A stretch of DNA of 64,000 nucleotides. It comes from Bradysia coprophila (Eukaryota > Arthropoda > Insecta > Diptera > Sciaridae). How positions within the stretch are numbered: the first letter of the stretch is position 1; each line of letters starts with the position of its first letter. Both the position numbers and the translations under genes were made by a program. Below are positions 59,990 through 64,000 of the stretch, one piece after another. The stretch spans positions 1,178,001 to 1,242,000 of the forward strand of contig NW_023503555.1 in the NCBI RefSeq assembly GCF_014529535.1, written 5' to 3'. The notes beneath the pieces are model-generated. The model worked only from the letters and a program-made list of their open reading frames with translations, was not told where the DNA came from and ran no database searches.

Positions 59990-62640
59990 GGGATGTCAGT
60001 AAGAGAGGCCTATTGTTTTCCTCACTACCTTGGTCGAGGTTTCAACGGCTCCTCTAAAATTTCGAAAAGGCCGAGAAAGTATTTTTGAGTTCAAACTGTG
60101 TTAAGAGAAATTCTTCTGATTGACGGTGGGGCCAATTATATTGTACTAGCTACATGGTAATTCAGACAAATGTTTTTTATATCGCGGCTAAGAACTAATT
60201 TAGTCACACTTTTGGCGACTGTAGAATGGGTAAAAGTGAGTGTCGAGACATACCATAGAACATTTTTTTGCTAAGAACTATGCTTTACGTCGAGCCTGTC
60301 GAAATGGCCTCTACTAATAAGGCATCTATCTCTCATTATGAACGTCTATTTCCTTCTATTTCTACCAAAGGTAAATGCAAGGTAGGAGATGTCTCCGCTC
60401 GTGTTTACGAAGTAATTTTAGTCTCAATTTTAGTCTGAGGTTTACATTTCAATAACTTTCAAAGAACTGTGAGATCGTCTGAAAAATAATTGACCTAATG
60501 TACTGTTGTCAAAAAATCTTGGGATAAAATTGGGAAGTTTGGTCTCTCATAGCTCACCTTAAGATGGTCCTTTCGTTCAAAGATTGAGAAACAATTATAA
60601 GAATTATTTTAAAAAAAAGTCTGCCGTAGCAGTAGGAAGGAAATAAAAATATAATTCCAGAGCTAGCCTTGAAGAGAGATTTACTATATTAGTTTTGGTA
60701 ATAAATAAAACAGCAGCTGTAACCGCTACAAAACTTAATGAACATTTTCTTTTTCATATTGAAAATATTCAAGTAGAGTAGACTCTGTTCATATCTGCAA
60801 AAGTACATTCACCCATAAATGTTTGGTATCATTGGAATGCTGAAGGAAGAAAGATGGTTTTTTCATTTTATTGTTTCGCGGAGACCATGAAAACCGTATA
60901 GTATAGATTGTACTGGCTATCATGAGCCGACCAATTTGTTGAAAGCGCATCTGGTATTCTAAGGTTCATTCCTATGCACATAAAATTGACTCTATTGAAA
61001 ATAGACAGACTGTGTTTCAAAAGTATTATTAATGTGAAATGTGACGTTGAATAGTGTTGCAGGCTAAATTTTGAAGAAAAGAATCTGACCTAACTCAAAA
61101 ATATGCGGATAATGTAAAAATATGATTTTAAGAAAAAAGTGAGTTATGACTATGAGACGAAATAGTTGGTTTTGAGTGCAAAAAGTTACTCACTTTTTCA
61201 GATTTTCTAAATAGTTGGATAAATTGACAAAAGTGGTCAGAATCGAGGTCAGAATAGTCTCTGCATTATGATACCATCAGCCTCCAAGTATTCTCTATGT
61301 TAATGCTAGCAGCAGCGTTATAGATGTCTTAAGTATAAGTATGCCAAACAAATGACAGAAATGTGACACAACTAATTTCACATGTTGCATTAAAATCAAG
61401 GTTCTAAAAGAACACTGTTACTTAAAAAAAAGATCCACATTTCTCCCGCTGCTTAGTAATTGATTTATCTATCTCTTTTTGGAGTAACAGCTCGCTCCGC
61501 TCGTATCATCACTCAAAGCAGTCATTATTGTATTACTCGAAATATCTAAGAATTCGTTGTGTATTTGGAAATTTTTTCTGTAATGACCTTAGGACATGCG
61601 TGATCTATTTCTACAAAAATTCTAACAAAATTTATATTCTCCACAATAAAATCATGGAATGAATAGCTTGTTAACGAAAATTTCCCTTTTGAGAGCAGGA
61701 ACTTTTCTTTATAAATTTTCACTATAAATTCTAGATCTGTATCATCTAGATTGTATTTGCATTGCATCGCTCTTCCCTTATTTGAGAAATGCATCAGTCA
61801 GAGCTAATCATTTACTGTTGTCGTCGTTGTAGATAACAGATGAATAGCTGTCCTAACCAGGTTAGAGGCATGACTGGCTTTGGCTTATGACAATTATTTT
61901 TGATTATTACGGCTACGGAGACATCAGACCAGACAGAAGATGAAGCAAATTCGGTTCACTTCAAATTGTGACTCTTTTAGCCACTTAAGCTTTTGCATCC
62001 AAACAACCATTTTCGGAATTGTGATCGAAAAACTTTTTATTTTCAATATTAAAAGGTCGTCAAAAGACTTAAGGTCAATTAATTGACTCAATTTACGCAC
62101 ATGTCTATGCAATGATGTGAATGGATTCATTTACATTTTAGCATTAATAAAATATGTTGATTATAATGCCGAGACACCGAAACGAACAAAGTGGAAGAAT
62201 ATGCTTGCGTGTGAAATGGTGTGGTACAGATATAAGTATAAAATGTGATTATTTAAGTCACGATTTATAAATCAACAATTACATTTGCAATTGAGCGATA
62301 AAATAAAATCAAAAAAAAACCTTTGCTGAAAATCTTATGAGTCAAAATCAATAAACATCATCAGTATGGACAGTGGACATTGTATCTGTACCATTTTTAC
62401 AATTCCGTTCAATCACAAGAAAAACAAATTGTGATCGATTAATTGAACGAAATGCTGAACAGTCAATTACGGTGACACAAATTATGGCATTTCAGCGTTT
62501 ACATTATTTAATAGGACTCAATTATTGTCGTTCTTCGCAGTTCGCATTAAATGCTCTAATGATGGATCAAAAATGTAGATTCAACATCATTATCAAAAGA
62601 TATTCAGATATTCATAATGTGCTATAAGCAACCTGAGCGA
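59990..62640. other. Gene-poor interval
   Basis: Frames below 90 aa without recognisable similarity. A short CAGCTCGCTCCGCTCG stretch near 61490 recalls the apex sequences of the hairpin repeats elsewhere. GATAACAGATGAATAGCTGTC at about 61833 matches a block near 56010 and is probably the 5' part of the DR1 family. Confidence 0.4.
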
Positions 62641-62653
62641 GGGGTTACCGACT

Positions 62654-62729
62654 CGGGGAAATGGTGTCAGGGGAAATGGTGTCAGGGGAAATGGTGTCAG
62701 GGGAAATGGTGTCAGGGGAAATGGTGTCA
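62654..62729 (+). repeat. 15-bp minisatellite, five copies
   Basis: GGGGAAATGGTGTCA repeats five times without change (ATGGTGTCA at 62661, 62676, 62691, 62706, 62721). Identity of all copies implies recent expansion. The unit is a multiple of three, but no open gene frame surrounds it. Confidence 0.95.
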
Positions 62730-62852
62730 CAACTTGCGGTTCAGTAAAGGAAATTTCTATAAATATTCAGATGAAAGTTCGAGAAAATAGCGGCAAATAA
62801 TTTTGAGTATAGTCCGTGATCCGATCCTAACTCTATAAAATGTGATATTAAA

Positions 62853-62890
62853 CGGCAAAATCTTTTACTTCGTTTGTTTCAACATTCAAT
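62853..62890 (-). repeat. Dispersed repeat DR1, core only
   Basis: The minus strand reads AACGAAGTAAAAGATTTTGC preceded by TTGAAACA. Confidence 0.6.
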
Positions 62891-63540
62891 CAGATGTAAG
62901 TATAAGCTTAAGCAGCAGAACTTCCCTTTCACTTTTGTCTTCAACACAACGATTAGAATTTTCTACAAGATTACGACAAAAATCCGACAATCTTCCACTT
63001 GAAATGATTTTTGTAAGATATACTGACATCTGACTGCGACGCATGCAAAGACAGAGGTATTCTGTGGTACCCACTTGATTTCTAATAATCATACGTTTCC
63101 ATCAATCGAACGATGCATTCGGTAAGTCATACGTGCAACATAATGTATAACGTAATTGATTATTTTTGATGATAGTTCACTTGAAACACATCAACTTGTT
63201 ATCAATTGAAAACAACACTTCTCGACAGACAACTCTAGGTACGATAAGATAGCTAAATGAGTGTAATGTACGTCTCTTGACGGAATGTATACTAATAATC
63301 AACAGTATGAAACGAATGAGGAAACGCATATGATAGCGTGGAAAAGGTGTAGCACGTTTAAGTCAGATGAGTCGGTGAAAATGTTAGAATTATTGCCTAT
63401 TCCTATTGACTTAAGATAGATTGACCTAATGAATTGAATGAATTAACAATTGCGATTCACTTTTTGCAGAACGTTTTTTTTCTCTTTTAATAACAACGAT
63501 GACAAAAAATGCTATTGTTCTGCTAAAGCGCATGTTAATT

Positions 63541-63650
63541 CTAACAAAGTAAAAGATTTTGTATCTGTCATTTCCCTTCACTTAGGTGTTTAAGGAAGTA
63601 ATTGAGTCGATAATATATTCGTGAAATGACATGCTTTGTGTGTCTGTGGA
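63541..63650 (+). repeat. Dispersed repeat DR1, copy
   Basis: ACAAAGTAAAAGATTTTGTA, then AGGAAGTAATTGAGTCGATA and GAAATGACATGCTTTG. Confidence 0.6.
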
Positions 63651-64000
63651 GGGAAAAATTATGAATATCGTTTTTCTCAATGAAGCCAAAGAAAGCGCTG
63701 CTTTTCGTCACTGAGTTGAGAATTAGCTATTTTCTCAATTCAGTGAAGAAAAGTACGGCTTTCTTGACTTTATTGAAAAATGTTGCACGCAACCGAGTGA
63801 TAATATTAATTTGTGCAACAAGTCGGGCTCTTTTAATTACCGTTTTCGATAACCAGTCGCGAAAATTAAACTTTCTTGATTTGTCAATGTATTTTTCTTT
63901 GAAGTTTGGACGTTTAGAAGATCAGACCATTGTTTTAAAGAAATTCACTTAAATGGCACAAAAGCATAGGTAAGGACTTGATAGTGTACACCTACGTGGT

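Noticed and set aside
62654..62729. CRISPR or protein repeat coding region
   Set aside because: The units are contiguous without spacers and no surrounding open frame exists.

Overview
The window reads as AT-rich nuclear DNA of an arthropod, most likely an insect. Reasons: every recognisable gene is a secreted or membrane protein of a family known from insects, GT-AG introns are mostly 50-90 nt, one promoter has a TATA box with GATA sites, and the space between genes is packed with inverted-repeat DNA transposons, short retroposon-like repeats and degenerate tandem arrays. A dipteran (possibly a fungus-gnat-like nematoceran) is my guess; the sequence does not prove it. No CRISPR array, operon, rRNA or convincing functional tRNA was seen.

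Layout. 1-34.2 kb is gene-poor: no host gene was recognised. It holds an abundant dispersed repeat built around ATGAAGTAAAAGATTTTGTA, a 372-bp TTAA-flanked foldback element (4.57-4.94 kb), a minisatellite split by a 231-bp insertion (11.6-12.1 kb), a 3.16-kb CAGGGCTGCCAC-ended transposon carrying nested hairpins (24.93-28.09 kb), a 1.55-kb Tc1/mariner-like foldback that split a tandem hairpin repeat (29.28-30.83 kb), and a 5'-truncated LINE tail (32.76-33.46 kb). Four intact genes follow: a ten-exon secreted ADAMTS-type metalloprotease (34.40-37.76 kb, +), an orphan class-A-like GPCR with an apparent 37-nt intron (39.89-41.04 kb, -), a six-exon GH16 beta-1,3-glucanase with a complete catalytic motif (47.68-49.14 kb, +), and a four-coding-exon CD36/class B scavenger receptor (52.61-58.89 kb, -). 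Between and after them lie an LINE-like reverse transcriptase fragment, two related tandem arrays (44.2-45.8 and 50.4-51.7 kb), several foldback elements and a 15-bp minisatellite.

The genes do not form an evident pathway. All four products are extracellular, secreted or plasma-membrane proteins; the glucanase promoter looks gut-like (GATA plus TATA), and an active beta-1,3-glucanase would suit digestion of, or defence against, fungal material. Exon joins were made by hand: the summed coding lengths stay in frame (2403, 1107, 1131 and 1608 nt), which strongly supports the models.
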